Shown here piece after piece: positions 41,863-51,650 of a stretch of 64,000 nt of DNA. A model generated the notes under the pieces. The model made no database searches. It saw nothing but the letters and a program-made list of their open reading frames with translations, and was not told the origin of the DNA. Position numbers and translations under genes: made by a program. The stretch comes from Branchipolynoe longqiensis. Lineage: Eukaryota > Annelida > Polychaeta > Phyllodocida > Polynoidae. Each line of letters starts with the position of its first letter. The stretch's first letter is position 1. The stretch spans positions 2,614,495 to 2,678,494 of the forward strand of contig CM059194.1 in NCBI GenBank assembly GCA_030323885.1, in the 5' to 3' direction.

Positions 41863-42558
41863 ATTATGGCCTTACGCCAATAATTTTCCAAACAAATACC
41901 AAGTGTGATCTTTTGACAAATGTAAAACAAAACGCAAACCTGGCCTTTTATGAGGGCAGCAGGACATTTTTTCTGTAAAAGCGACAGTCTGGTAATAATG
42001 TACAGGTGTGTACTGGCCTCTCAGATAAGTAACCACATATACTGGTAGGCGTCGATAGTGTTGTGACATCAGGGAGCCTAGGTGGTGTAATGGTTAATGT
42101 AGTAGTCTGTACTGACCTCTCAGGCAAGGAGCCACATAGACAGGTAGGCGTTGATAGTGTGGGAGCCTAGGTGGTGTAATGGTTAATGTAGTTGTCTGTA
42201 CTGACCTCTCAGGCAAGGAGCCAGATAGACAGGTAGGCGTTGATAGTGTGGTGACATCAGGGAGCCTAGGTGGTGTAATGGTTAGTTTAGTAGTCTGTAC
42301 TGACCTCTCAGCCAAGGAGCCACATAGACAGGAAGGCATGGGTATTGTGGTGACATCAGGGAGCTTAGGTGGTGTAATAGTTAGCACACTGGCTAACTGG
42401 AATGCAAAGAGATGTGGGTTCGAACCCTGTGCTAGGCTCAATATTTCCCATTTTCATCACCCCCCCCCCTCCCCCATGACAATAATACAACATAATAAGA
42501 CGTCAACAATTCTCACAGTGATTATGGCCTTTGCTGCAGACACAGCATAAAACAATCA
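41863..42558 (+). mobile_element. RNH-LINE 3' fragment interrupted by SINE-D units
   Basis: The C-terminal coding relic (ACGCCAATAATTTTCC, then TTATGAGGGCAGCAGGACA) at 41863-41972 and CTGTAAAAGCGACAG are followed by SINE-D blocks at 42002-42480. The LINE end then resumes: TTCTCACAGTGATTATGGCC, GACACAGCATAAAACAATCA, CCACTAAC. Confidence 0.8.
42002..42480 (+). mobile_element. SINE-D with four tandem leading blocks
   Basis: The block CTGTACTGACCTCTCAGGCA with ACATAGACAGGTAGGCGTTG and GGGAGCCTAGGTGGTGTAAT recurs at about 42010, 42106, 42196 and 42294. Only the last is followed by a complete tRNA-like region (GTGTAATAGTTAGCACACTG, GGTTCGAACCCTG) and the tail AATATTTCCCATTTTCATCA. Units truncate at GGTTAATGTAGTAGTCTG, so a 90-bp tandem duplication has formed inside the element. 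Confidence 0.87.
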
Positions 42559-42569
42559 CCACTAACTAA

Positions 42570-43477
42570 AGGGCCTGTCACACTACGACATATATATGGT
42601 GTTAGCGTATGCCGACCTATGAGCTTTTCGACAAACACATCGGCATAGGTTACGCATAGGTTGGGCATAGGTTGTATATGCCTTTCATAGGTCGTCATAG
42701 GTCAGTGTAGGTCGAGCCGCCAAACGATTGCTGTGCATGTTCAAAATTGTAAACCTATGCCAGCGTGTGGCTCATATGTTTCTCATATGCTAGACGTATG
42801 CTACACGTATGTCATCATAGGTTATGCATAAGTTAGGGGTAGGTCGGCATAGGTTAGCCGTACATTGAACCAGCGTCCTCCGCGTATCTCTGGCATATGT
42901 AGTATTCACCTTGGGTACGGGGTAAAGACACTATGATGGATAGCATTAGCGTATGCTGACATATGCGCTTTTTGACCAACATGTTGGCATATGCGGTCAT
43001 AGGTTACACATAGGTTGGGCATAGGTAGTATATGCTTTTTATAGGTCATCATAGGTCGGCATAGGTCGAGCCCCCGAAAAATTGTTGTGCATGTTCAAAA
43101 TGTTAAACCTATGTCGCCGTGTGGCTCATACGGTTCTCATACGCTGGGCGTACACTGGACATATGCTGGCATAGGTTAGGGTAGCCATAGGTCGGCGTAA
43201 ATTAATCATAGGCTAGACCTGTCACCTGTAACCATCAACAAACATCCCAGTACGCCACGTATAGGTCATCATATGCTTTGCATACACCGTCATAGGTTAG
43301 GCATAGGTTAGGCATAGGTTAGTCATAGGTTAGGCATAGGTTACGGTTACGCTTCATACGTCGCTGGGACCTCCCGCAGTGCAAAACGGTTGGCGTATCT
43401 CAACCTGTTATAATTTTCAAATTATTTCGCCATGTTACACATACGCCACCGCCATACGTTGTAGTCTGACAGGGCCT
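42570..43477. mobile_element. ACGT-MITE variant with CATAGGTTAGG interior, 908 bp
   Basis: TAA at 42567-42569 and 43478-43480 flanks ends AGGGCCTGTCACACTACGAC and GTTGTAGTCTGACAGGGCCT. The interior uses a different vocabulary (CATAGGTTAGG, TCGGCATAGGT, CATATGC), with 11-bp units at about 43290-43350. Two similar halves occur: GTGCATGTTCAAAATTGTAA near 42733 and GTGCATGTTCAAAATGTTAA near 43088, about 355 bp apart. No ORF. Confidence 0.9.
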
Positions 43478-43757
43478 TAACCACCGAACCCCACCCACAC
43501 ACACACCCACACACCCCCTCGCTACAGCTAACCCGCCTCACCTTGCGCCATGTGAACTTGCTGATGTCCCACACATGCTTCTCCGTTGTGTTTCTGTTGT
43601 GTTTCGCGGCTGCATGACCTTCTATTCTTGTGTCCTTCCCTCAGAGAGCACTGTGGGCGTGTGCAGGCATGTCATGGTTCTCTCCCTTTATGAATCCATT
43701 ACACAGTCTGAAACTCTCCATGGTGTATGCAATACATGCACACTTTGCTCTTCTAGC
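43478..43757. other. Unrecognised stretch
   Basis: Starts with a CCCACCCACACACACACCC-type run. TTCCCTCAG|AGAGCACT at about 43637-43652 resembles a splice acceptor, but no domain or donor follows. Nothing else is supported. Confidence 0.35.
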
Positions 43758-44135
43758 ACAGTGCAACCCCCTTTATAACGCACCCCAATATAACTCGGAT
43801 ATAACACAAAGATTGACTGGACACAGAATTCCTTTAATGGTTTTATGTCATTTTTCTGAGATAAATATATTAGTCTAATTGTTATCATATATGTTTCTTT
43901 ACTTTGAAATAACTTGTATCTTATATGGCTAACTTTTGAAATATTTTAAAAGTACACATGCACAATTAATGTTGGCAAGCACACCAACACTCCATAGGCT
44001 TCTGCAGTAACAGTAAACTTACTATATTTCAACTCTATGTGGCGACAAATATTTAATAAATTCACCAATATATAAGTTGGATATGTAGAAGCAAATCTAT
44101 ACAATTGCTTCTTTTTTTTTTAAATGTGATGTTTA
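43758..44135 (+). mobile_element. Possible pogo/Tc1-like end (43758-43815) followed by a TTAAAG element (43825-44135)
   Basis: CAGTGCAACCCCCTTTATAA, CGCACCCCAATATAACTCGG resembles the terminal repeat of pogo/Tigger-like transposons (from memory, untested). From 43825 the TTAAAG family phrases follow: TTCTGAGATAAATATATTAG, ATGTTGGCAAGCACACCAAC, TCCATAGGCTTCTGCAGTAA, GGCGACAAATATTTAATAAA. Confidence 0.6.
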
Positions 44136-44214
44136 CATCGCAACTGTAACTCACACAGCCGGAGACAAGGTAGGTATATAATGATTGTTTATGCAATCAG
44201 AAGGTCAGGTTATC

Positions 44215-44840
44215 GATGCGCGAAAAGGAAGAAGGGAAGGCGGGGGTGGAAAATAAGGCGTTTTATTGTACGCCTCAACAGAGAACATACAGGGTAAACA
44301 ATGGATAAGCTCCAGGGAGCGACAGTGAGAGAACTCATAAGGAGCAAAAGTAAGGTACATAAGGCTCCGGGGAGGAGTGAAGACCTCAGAAGGAGGAAAT
44401 GTATATAGTAAGGAGAAGGTAGAAGGTCATGAGGAGCGGATAAATGAATAATGTTCGGATGGATTAAATGTCAGTAGAGTGAGGGGGTGCCGAGGAGCCC
44501 TCCACCGCTGGAAAGAAAGTGGGAGAGGGAGTGTTGGGAGGGTGGGCGGAGGAAAAAGCAGGGAGCAGGAAGGCGGCAGGAGGGTGAGTGCCTGAGGGAG
44601 GCCGGCGGGCGGCCTTTTAAGGGAAGGGGGGGGGGGGGGCGGCGACAGCAGCTGAGGTGTGAATGCTGGCGGCCCGGGGGAGGGCGAGAGGTGGCGAGCA
44701 GCGGGCGTCGGGTGAGGCGCGAGGGCTGCGCGACCCGGGGGACGGGGGAGGTGGCGACGCGCCGCGCCATCTGCCGAGGTGAGTAGGCAGCGCGACACGG
44801 GGCGGGGGGAGGGTCTCTTCCTCTCCTCGCTTCGCATTAC
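44215..44840 (-). mobile_element. YR-element copy 3, leader joined to 3' end
   Basis: The leader (44840-44550) is nearly identical to 47280-46998, including CCGCCCGCCGGCCTCCCTCA, but its TATAAGG box reads TTAAAAGG. It jumps to the last codons of the recombinase (GTGGAGGGCTCCTCGGCACC, 44512-44493) and the 3' UTR (44490-44215), which is nearly identical to 45120-44842. No Gag or catalytic core remains. Confidence 0.8.
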
Positions 44841-45216
44841 GACCGATGCGCGAAAAGGAAGAAGGGAAGGCGGGGGTGGAAAATAAGGCGTTTTATTCTA
44901 TGCCTCAACAGAGAACATACAGGGTAAACAATGGATAAGCTCCAGGGAGCGACAGTGAGAGAACTCATAAGGAGAAAAAGTAAGGTACATAAGGCTCCGG
45001 GGAGGAGTGAAGACCTCAGAAGGAGGAAATGTATATAGTAAGGAGAAGGTAGAAGCTCATGAGGAGCGGATAAATGAATAATGTTCGGATGGATTAAATG
45101 TCAGTAGAGTGAGGGGGTGCCGAGGAGCCCTCCACCAAAAAAGGCGGAGAGGGCTCGCGGCGCGCCCGAGGGGAGAGGCGGAGCAGCAGGGTGGGGCGGC
45201 AGGGGGGGGCACTGCG

Positions 45217-45804
45217 TCAGGGGCCAGGTTCCCTCTGGGGGCGGCGAGTGTCCGTGGCCTGCGTCGACAGGGAGCGGGCGGCCAAAAAGGAGGAGGCCCG
45301 CTCCTTGGCGACATCCGGTGAGGAGGTCCGACGAGGGTGGAGCAGGGGGGCAGCGAAGTCCTCAGGGCTGGGCGGGGTGGCGGTTGGGGGTGGGTCAGGT
45401 GGGTCGCTGAAGGCGGTGTCGTGGGGGTCGGCGGCTGTGATGTCTGCAGAGGGTTCTTGGTGAGGCTGGGCTGGGCTGTGGCCTGAGGCGTGAGGTCCGA
45501 GGTGATGGTCCCCGGCTGTGACTGGGCGGCGCTGCGATCGGTGGTCGCTGGGAGGATGTCGATGGACGGCGGTGTTGATAGGGTCGGCGGCTGTGATGTC
45601 GGCAGAGGGCTCCTCGTGGGGCTGGGCTGGGCTGTGGGCTGAGGCGTGAGGCCCGAGGTGGTGATCCCCGGCTGAGACTGGGCGGCGCTGCGATCGGTGG
45701 TCGCTGGGAGGTTGTCGGTGGGTGTTGCGGGGCTGTCGGCAGTGGTGAGGGTGAGGCGCCGGAGGGGGCCCCCCGGGCCGGCCGGGGGGAGGCCGGCGGA
45801 TCAA
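45217..45804 (-). pseudogene. YR-element Pro/His-rich region with 156-bp tandem repeat
   Basis: A frame overlapping the Gag stop codon reads through two 156-bp repeats (CGATCG-start at 45535 and 45691; GTCGGCGGCTGTGATGTC in each). Residues repeat as DHRSQRRP, GDHHLGPHAS, HSPAQPH and EEPSADITAADP. There is no ATG, so it may be an expression-by-frameshift extension of Gag or decayed coding sequence. No enzyme motif is seen. Confidence 0.45.
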
Positions 45805-46943
45805 AAATCCACCGAGGTGGAGGGGGGGGTCTGGCGCTCACGGGTTTGTTTTGTGATGCAGTCGGCCTCGCTGTGCATGGTTAGGACGCGCCTCACATTG
45901 GCGCAGTATGCACAGACGTGACGGCGCCTGTCCCCCGCCTCACCGTGGGCCTCCCCGACGTGGGCCCGATCGCACGAGGCGGGGGCGCGGTTCCAGGCCG
46001 GGCAGGGGGCCCCGTGGGTGTCCCTGTCGTAGGTGGCGCGGGCGTCGGCTTGGACTCGGGGGAAGTGCGCGCCTCGATGGAGAGGGTCGAGTAGGCGGGC
46101 AGGGGTGGCGGTGGCTTGGTCGTCGGGCATGGCGAGGCAGTCTAGTCTCATGAGGTTGAGCGCTACCGGGTCGTGCCAGCCCTGGGGGAGGGTTCCGTCC
46201 GCGATCGCGGTAAACACAGTCTCGGAGTACCGGCGGACGGTCGCCCAAGGGTAAATGAGGTTATCCCGGCAGACTGCTAGGTGGTGGTGGTGGAGTCCCT
46301 GGGCGGAGTGGGCGGGGAAGTCGGGGTGGTCGATGAGGGTGAGGAGGGCGAGGGTATACTCATCCTTCGTCGCCTCCCCCCTCTTCACCGGCTTCCTCTC
46401 GGCCCCTCGTTTCACCAGGTCGGAGGGGAAGATGTAATTGGCCGGGATCCCTTGGCGCCTGACAAAGTGTCGCGCCTCGGCGGATGCCAATATATCCCGG
46501 ACGGCGTCGGCGGCGGAGGTGGGGCTGTGGCGAATGTGCCCCTCATGGTAGGCCGGCGACGTGCTGGGCGGTGTTTGTGTGGAGAGGTGGCGGTACCTCT
46601 CGTACTCCGGGTGGGCGGCTCCGGGGAGGGTCGCCTGAGGCGGGGGCGGGGGCCGGGTCCCGGCGGCGGCAGGCGCCCGAGGTGTCTCCAGGGAGTCGAT
46701 CCGGGCGTGAAGGTCGATCGCAGCCTGGCGCGCGTCGGCGGCGGGCTGCCGATGGTCCAGCTGCATGCGCTGGAGTGCTTCCAGCAGTACCGACATCTCG
46801 GAGCCCGAGGCGCGGTCGGAGGGCGCCTCGGGGGATGCCGGGGCGGAGGCCAGCGACTGGTCCCTCCCGGGTGTTGAGGAAGGCCCCGGGGTGCGGGGGG
46901 CGGCCCGGGAGCCTTTCCGTCCACATCGTTTTCCTTGTGGCAT
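45801..46943 (-). CDS. Gag-like protein of the YR element (DIRS-type ORF1)
   Basis: The start chosen is ATG at 46943-46941 (MPQGKRCGRKG), just downstream of the leader; the frame is open for another 115 codons upstream but only through leader sequence. The 380-residue product has a basic Pro/Ser/Arg-rich N-terminus, a possible short helix (SVLLEALQRMQLDH), a middle domain with LPQGWHDPVALNLMRLDCL, and a C-terminal Cys/His cluster CPAWNRAPASC followed by HVCAYCA and H-x5-C. That pattern is seen in ORF1 of DIRS-like retroelements, where it probably binds nucleic acid (inference). The frame is intact, unlike the rest of the cluster. It ends at TGA 45803-45801. A TTATAAGG box on the minus strand lies at about 47075-47082. 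Confidence 0.65.
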   Translation of the reverse strand: MPQGKRCGRKGSRAAPRTPGPSSTPGRDQSLASAPASPEAPSDRASGSEMSVLLEALQRMQLDHRQPAADARQAAIDLHARIDSLETPRAPAAAGTRPPPPPQATLPGAAHPEYERYRHLSTQTPPSTSPAYHEGHIRHSPTSAADAVRDILASAEARHFVRRQGIPANYIFPSDLVKRGAERKPVKRGEATKDEYTLALLTLIDHPDFPAHSAQGLHHHHLAVCRDNLIYPWATVRRYSETVFTAIADGTLPQGWHDPVALNLMRLDCLAMPDDQATATPARLLDPLHRGAHFPRVQADARATYDRDTHGAPCPAWNRAPASCDRAHVGEAHGEAGDRRRHVCAYCANVRRVLTMHSEADCITKQTRERQTPPSTSVDF

Positions 46944-47328
46944 GTTGAGGCTGAGGTGGAGCAGGGGTCTGAGGTGGAGCAGGGGTCCGAGGTGGAGAGC
47001 CAATACAGGAAAAAGCAGGGAGCAGGAAGGCGGCAGGAGGGTGAGTGCCTGAGGGAGGCCGGCGGGCGGCCTTATAAGGGAAGGGGGGGGGGCGGCGACA
47101 GCAGCTGAGGTGTGAATGCTGGCGGCCCGGGGGAGGGCGAGAGGTGGCGAGCAGCGGGCGTCGGGTGAGGCGCGAGGGCTGCGCGACCCGGGGGGCGGGG
47201 GAGGTGGCGACGCGCCGCGCCATCTGCCGAGGTGAGTAGGCAGCGCGACACGGGGCGGGGGGAGGGTCTCTTCCTCTCCTCGCATCAAACGTAATGCTTC
47301 GCATTACGATCAATTGTACAGGTGTGAT

Positions 47329-48030
47329 GCGCGAAAAGGAAGAAGGCAAGGCGGATATGGAGAAAAGAGGCATTTATTGGAGCGCCTCGGAACATAGTTA
47401 TACAACAAGAGAACAATGAGGAGGCTCAGAAGGAGCGATGTATAATACAGGGGTTAACAACAATGGAAAGTAAAAAGAGGGCTCATATGGAGCGATAGTA
47501 TAACATATGCCTTAGAGTTCAGGGGAGGGGCGCCGAGGAGCCCTCCACCAAAACGGAGGAGAGGGCTCGAGGCGCGCCCGAGGGGGCGAGCCGGGGCACA
47601 TAGGCGTGAAACGCCTCAGAGGTCCAGGTGCCCTGGGCCATTATATCGGCCAGGGGCACCCCGGCGCGGTGGCAGGCCTGGGCGGCGCCTCGGCGGAGGC
47701 TGTGGAGAGTGAAGGTCTCGGGACGTTGAAGGTCTGGGTGTGGTGATGTGTCCGGGGCCTACGTCGACAGGGAGCGGGCGGCTGGAAAAAGGAGCTGCAT
47801 GGATGACGGCTGGAGGGCGAGTGGTTGAAGGAGGCCGGCGGGCGGCCTTATAAGGGAGGGGAGGAGGCGAGGGGGGAGGAGGTGAGAATGCGGCGGCGGG
47901 GGTGTCGGGCAGGAGAGAAAGCTGAGGGGCGGAGGCAAGGGAGGTGCGAATGCTGCGCGACGGCCGAGAGGCGGGGGGAGGGTCTCTTCCTCTCCATGCA
48001 TCAAACGTAATGTGAGCATTACGACCAATT
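47329..48030 (-). mobile_element. YR-element copy 1, leader joined to recombinase 3' part
   Basis: The leader runs from the hairpin at 48007-48024 through CTTATAAGGCCGCCCGCC (TATA-like, 47857-47840) and jumps near 47760 to the recombinase C-terminus and 3' UTR. The leader differs from those of copies 2 and 3, so it is a distinct lineage. Confidence 0.78.
47530..47760 (-). pseudogene. Tyrosine recombinase C-terminal catalytic segment
   Basis: The minus-strand frame reads PETFTLHSLRRGAAQACHRA, then GVPLADIMAQGTW and SEAFHAYVPR. This contains the catalytic His and Arg of LHSLRRG, Trp in the second His/Trp position (GTW), and the nucleophile Tyr in HAYVP. The N-terminal half and the first catalytic Arg are missing because of the internal deletion. 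The tail ends LVEGSSAP, a sequence repeated at the start of the 3' UTR of the other two copies. Confidence 0.87.
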
Positions 48031-49889
48031 CAGTCAACTTAATCCCAATTTAGCACACTGTTTTCGCGATGGCATGTTATGAACCACAGCGATCATGCAA
48101 CAATAATAGGAGTTAACTGTGTTAACTAGCGGTACTGTACACGCTAGGTTCTTGATAGGAAATAGAGCCCTAACTTCTGTGTGTGGATGCCAGAAAGCAC
48201 TATTGTATGATATTACTCAAGCGATGATCTGCTTACTATATCTGCTTACTATATCTGATTACTATATCTGAATACTATATCAGTTCCAAGAAATAGTAAC
48301 ACAACAGAAATTAAGTGTGGTAAAGTCTAGTAGGGAGGGGTGGCTGGCTCCTCTTGATGTGCTGTCTCCAGGACATCTGCCTGCCACACCCCCTGCCCAG
48401 CTCTTTTATTCACATGGAACGCATTCAAAATACAGGTACACAGTTGTTGGGAGTCTCCTTAGTCAGAGACAGTAACATGGCATTTCATTGGCTGAACTCC
48501 TCCAGTCAGTGGTGGGGGGGGGAGGCAGGGTGGGAATGGGTGGACCCCCACCACTCCCATCAGCACCCTCTCCCGCTGCTGGGTAAGGGGGTGGAGGGGG
48601 CCAACCCACCAACGCCAATTCAGATACATATGTTTCCATCAAGTTCACCAATCACACTTATATGGGAGTATCAACCCTATTTATCTGTACATAACACCAG
48701 AGGTCACCAGTCCCTTAGATTCGGACAACTCCAAAATATTAGGAGTTTCTACATGCCTTTCTTTGAGAATTACATATTGCATCATCTTTAGATCAGCCTG
48801 GTGCCACCAGGTTTGGCAGGGAGGGCTCACCACACACACACACACTCCACCTCCCACCTCCAGTGTGACACCTCAATTTGGCAGGTCCTGCAAACACTCA
48901 CACACACAGCCCCCATGCATTGTCACCTGTGTGTTAACACTCCCTCAGATACTGGGATATGTAAATCATACCATAACAGGCACACATAACTCAGTTTCTT
49001 AACTTAATTATTGTACCCATTCTGTGGCATTCTTCACAGACTATTTGTCTGGGTGAAGAAGCCACAGTTTGCAGCAACTGTATATGCTGGCCTTAGTTTC
49101 AGCATTTACCTCCCTTTATACAATATATAATACCAACAGACTTCAATTCAGCAATACGTGTAAATATACCAATACAGTAATTTTCCAGAGTTCTTATCTC
49201 CAGTGGTTATATTTGATCTAGAACCTTAGAACAATCTAATATTAATTATCACTTCACTTAATATGCATAATCTACCATGGTTTCACAACTTGGTTAGTAT
49301 ATTATGCATATGCATTTACCAACATGATAGAATGAATTAGGTATTAATAGAGCAGTTTTATAGGGCTAATTATATAATTGGAATATTATTCTAATAACCT
49401 TATATAAATAACTGGATGATTTAAGTTATCGTAATGCTTCACATGTGAGTTGTGTGAACAGGAGATATTTTATAATATATTTAAACTATTATTTATTTAT
49501 GAACCAGACCTAAAAAGTCAGAATATTTTACAACTGTACTACTGGGAGAAGGTTGTTGCCAATTAGCTTGCCTGTAATGGAATCCTCTCAATACACTATT
49601 TGTGCATTCCCACAATGCTACTGCAGCATCATCCGGCAAATTTCTTCTGATCAAATTAATTCACCATTCTTATTTTATTTTAGTTGGAGACTTCAGATAT
49701 GTTTACTAGTCTATGCTGTTGGTTGTTGTTTATGTGTGTCTTTTATTATTGGCATTCAATTTATTTCATTAGCATGTGCAGTTTTTTTTCAGCATGGAGG
49801 CCCTGGTAATCTGGCCATCTGCATTAATTACCCGGTTAATGAGTTATCCCTGCGGGTGACTACAAAGAGGGACGTTAGTACAGTAAGAA
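48031..49889. other. About 1.86 kb with no recognised gene
   Basis: A CACACACA run at 48833-48843 and a four-fold ATATCTGMTTACT repeat at 48237-48280 are the only structures. AT-rich sequence from 49080 to 49520 contains no supported ORF. Confidence 0.45.
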
Positions 49890-50178
49890 AGGTTGGTTGA
49901 TTGTCGGACTTTTAGATCCTGGCAACATCTAAGGTCATATCAGGATGGGTACCGGCTTGTGAGAGTGCACACGCATGGCGACTTTATAGTTTATACTCCT
50001 CTCCCACTGGGAAATCAGGCCGCCAGCGCCATGATCCCATATTCCACTCAGCCACATTAGCCTGGCACTGAGCGAACCAGTCCTTGCCCTATCGTAGTAA
50101 TGCTGAGCAGCATGCCAGAACGCGACAATTATCAATTTTGTAAGTTATTGGTTTGACTCGACCGAGAATCGACTCCCG
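49890..50178 (-). mobile_element. SINE-B, head interrupted
   Basis: Minus-strand tail (CATCTAAGG reversed), body, and part of the head up to GATCGGGAGTCGATTCTCGG (B-box-like). The head is cut at 50178 by a poly-T run belonging to the next insert. Confidence 0.83.
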
Positions 50179-50295
50179 ATCTTTTCTTTTTTTTTTCCTT
50201 TTTTTTATTGAGGCTGTATTTATACTGTCGATAGCATATAAGCCCAGGTACCCAGGCTTGTTTTCAATACTGGCCAGTTGTAGTGTTGGTGTTAT
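50179..50295 (-). mobile_element. Polyadenylated retroelement 3' end
   Basis: On the minus strand, ATTGAAAACAAGCCTGGGTA, GGGCTTATATGC and CAGTATAAATACAGCCTC are followed by AATAAAAAAAA and more A. A poly(A) signal merging into an A tail is seen, as in retrocopied transcripts. A related piece is at 28238-28322. Confidence 0.6.
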
Positions 50296-50444
50296 CTTAC
50301 CACACAGTGGCTGCTGATAAGGTATTTGATTTCCTGCATTTCAGTAGCAGATAGATAATTGGTTGGCATGGTCAGTAACCTACATTAGTTTTTTATAATT
50401 TTCTTGGCATATATGTATTTTATGTTGTTCTATTCTTATTACTA

Positions 50445-51140
50445 GACTAGCCTACTCCTATTTACATATCATAGGCTTGTACATAGCTGTGTGGTGTGTT
50501 ATCTGGCTACTTTTGTCATGGTTACCTTCCATTGGCTGTGCCGTTGGTGGCCCGTGACATATCATCACATGCCCCTTTTCAGTATGGCTTAGTGAGGGTT
50601 TCCTAGCCTTATTTTGCACATATATTTTGTGTGTGTTTTTATGTCACAAATTTGTCATTCCTTTACAGTTTCGGCATTCCATGCCTTGGCAGCCATTTGC
50701 AGTGTGCTCCTTTCGTCACCTTTGATTTGGCTTCTGGTCTGCCTTAGTAGTGGCACATTATTTGCTCTAGTGTTCCTTTGTGTTTTCGTTAGGAGTTTAA
50801 TGTCTTGACTGTAGTCATATGCTAATGTTCTGAGATGAATTATTCTCCTATTTTCTAGTAATTTTACTTTAGTTCTTTTGTGTATGTTATAGGAGGGGGG
50901 CAGTTTGTCTACTCTTAGGCATATTTTTAGGGCTCTGTCTTGCAGTATTTGCAGTTTTTAGTAGTTCTTTTTTCGCGCCCATGTAGACTACATCCCCATA
51001 GTCAAAATAGGGGAGCACCATGCCTTTGAAGATTTTCATTGACATTTCTTGCATCATGTAGTCTCTTAACTTTGCAAATAGCCATAGTTTGTGATTTATT
51101 TTTTGGATGATTTTTTGTATACATAGGTTATAGTTATCAC
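50445..51140 (-). mobile_element. NADAR-LINE C-terminus and 3' end
   Basis: The minus strand encodes KINHKLWLFAKLRDYMMQEM and IFKGMVLPYFDYGDVVYMGA, matching 19918-20040 of the long copy, and ends with GCCTATGATATGTAAATAGG. The frame is broken near 50950. It is followed on the + strand by SINE-D. Confidence 0.9.
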
Positions 51141-51144
51141 TTAG

Positions 51145-51650
51145 AAGTTGGTATTGTAGTAGTCTGCACTGACCTCCCAGGCAAGTAACCACATAGACAG
51201 TTGGCATGGGTAGTGTGTTGATATCAGGGAGCCTAGGTGATGTAATGGTTAGCACACTGGCCCGGAATGCAAAGAGATGTGGGTTTGAGTCCCGCTCTAG
51301 GAGCAATATTTCCCCGCATGACACTGGTTGCCGTGACCATGATCCTGTACAAGCTATATGCTGTATGGTTTTTGAACCTACCCTCTGTATGTATGTGTAA
51401 GTGCATTGCCTGTATGTATGCAATTGTAAGCATTAAAAGACTTACAATTCCAGGGTGACGAGTGTAGCAGTCTGCACTGACCTCTCAGGGAAGTAACCAC
51501 ATAGACAGGTAGGCATGGGTAGTGTGTTGATATCAGGGAGCCTAGGTGGTGTAATGGTTAGCACACTGGCCCGGAATGCAAAGAGATGTGGGTTTGTGTC
51601 CCGCTCTAGGTTCAATATTTCCCATGTTCATCACCCCCATGACAGTATTC
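51145..51650 (+). mobile_element. SINE-D dimer
   Basis: Two complete units: block at 51160-51235 with tRNA-like head 51230-51300, spacer with ATGATCCTGTACAAGC and GACTTACAATTCCAG, then block 51462-51545 with head 51540-51612. Heads share GGTGTAATGGTTAGCACACT and AATGCAAAGAGATGTGGGTT. The spacer-to-head order is the same as in 29396-29774 and 30583-30905, so the monomer starts at the spacer or at the block, depending on how transcription begins. Confidence 0.9.

Larger units (their letters stand above)
44215..48030 (-). mobile_element. GC-rich cluster of three head-to-tail YR-element copies
   Basis: On the minus strand three related copies follow one another: 48030-47329, 47328-44842 and 44840-44215. 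Each starts with a GC-rich leader (GAGAGGAAGAGACCCTCCCC) and ends in the same 3' end (CTTCTTCCTTTTCGCGCAT at 47347-47329, 44863-44845 and 44226-44208). The middle copy has a Gag-like ORF. The first and third have large internal deletions. Base composition changes sharply at both edges of the cluster. A related YR pseudogene is at 22012-22659. Confidence 0.82.

Noticed and set aside
45801..47288. Extended 495-codon version of the Gag-like ORF
   Set aside because: The first 115 codons lie in the leader with a TATA-like box and are repeated in leaders of copies lacking Gag; the ATG at 46943 is a better start.
49553..49900. 115-codon hydrophobic frame with acceptor-like TTTTTTTTCAG
   Set aside because: The start is TTG, there is no domain, and nothing indicates a paired donor.
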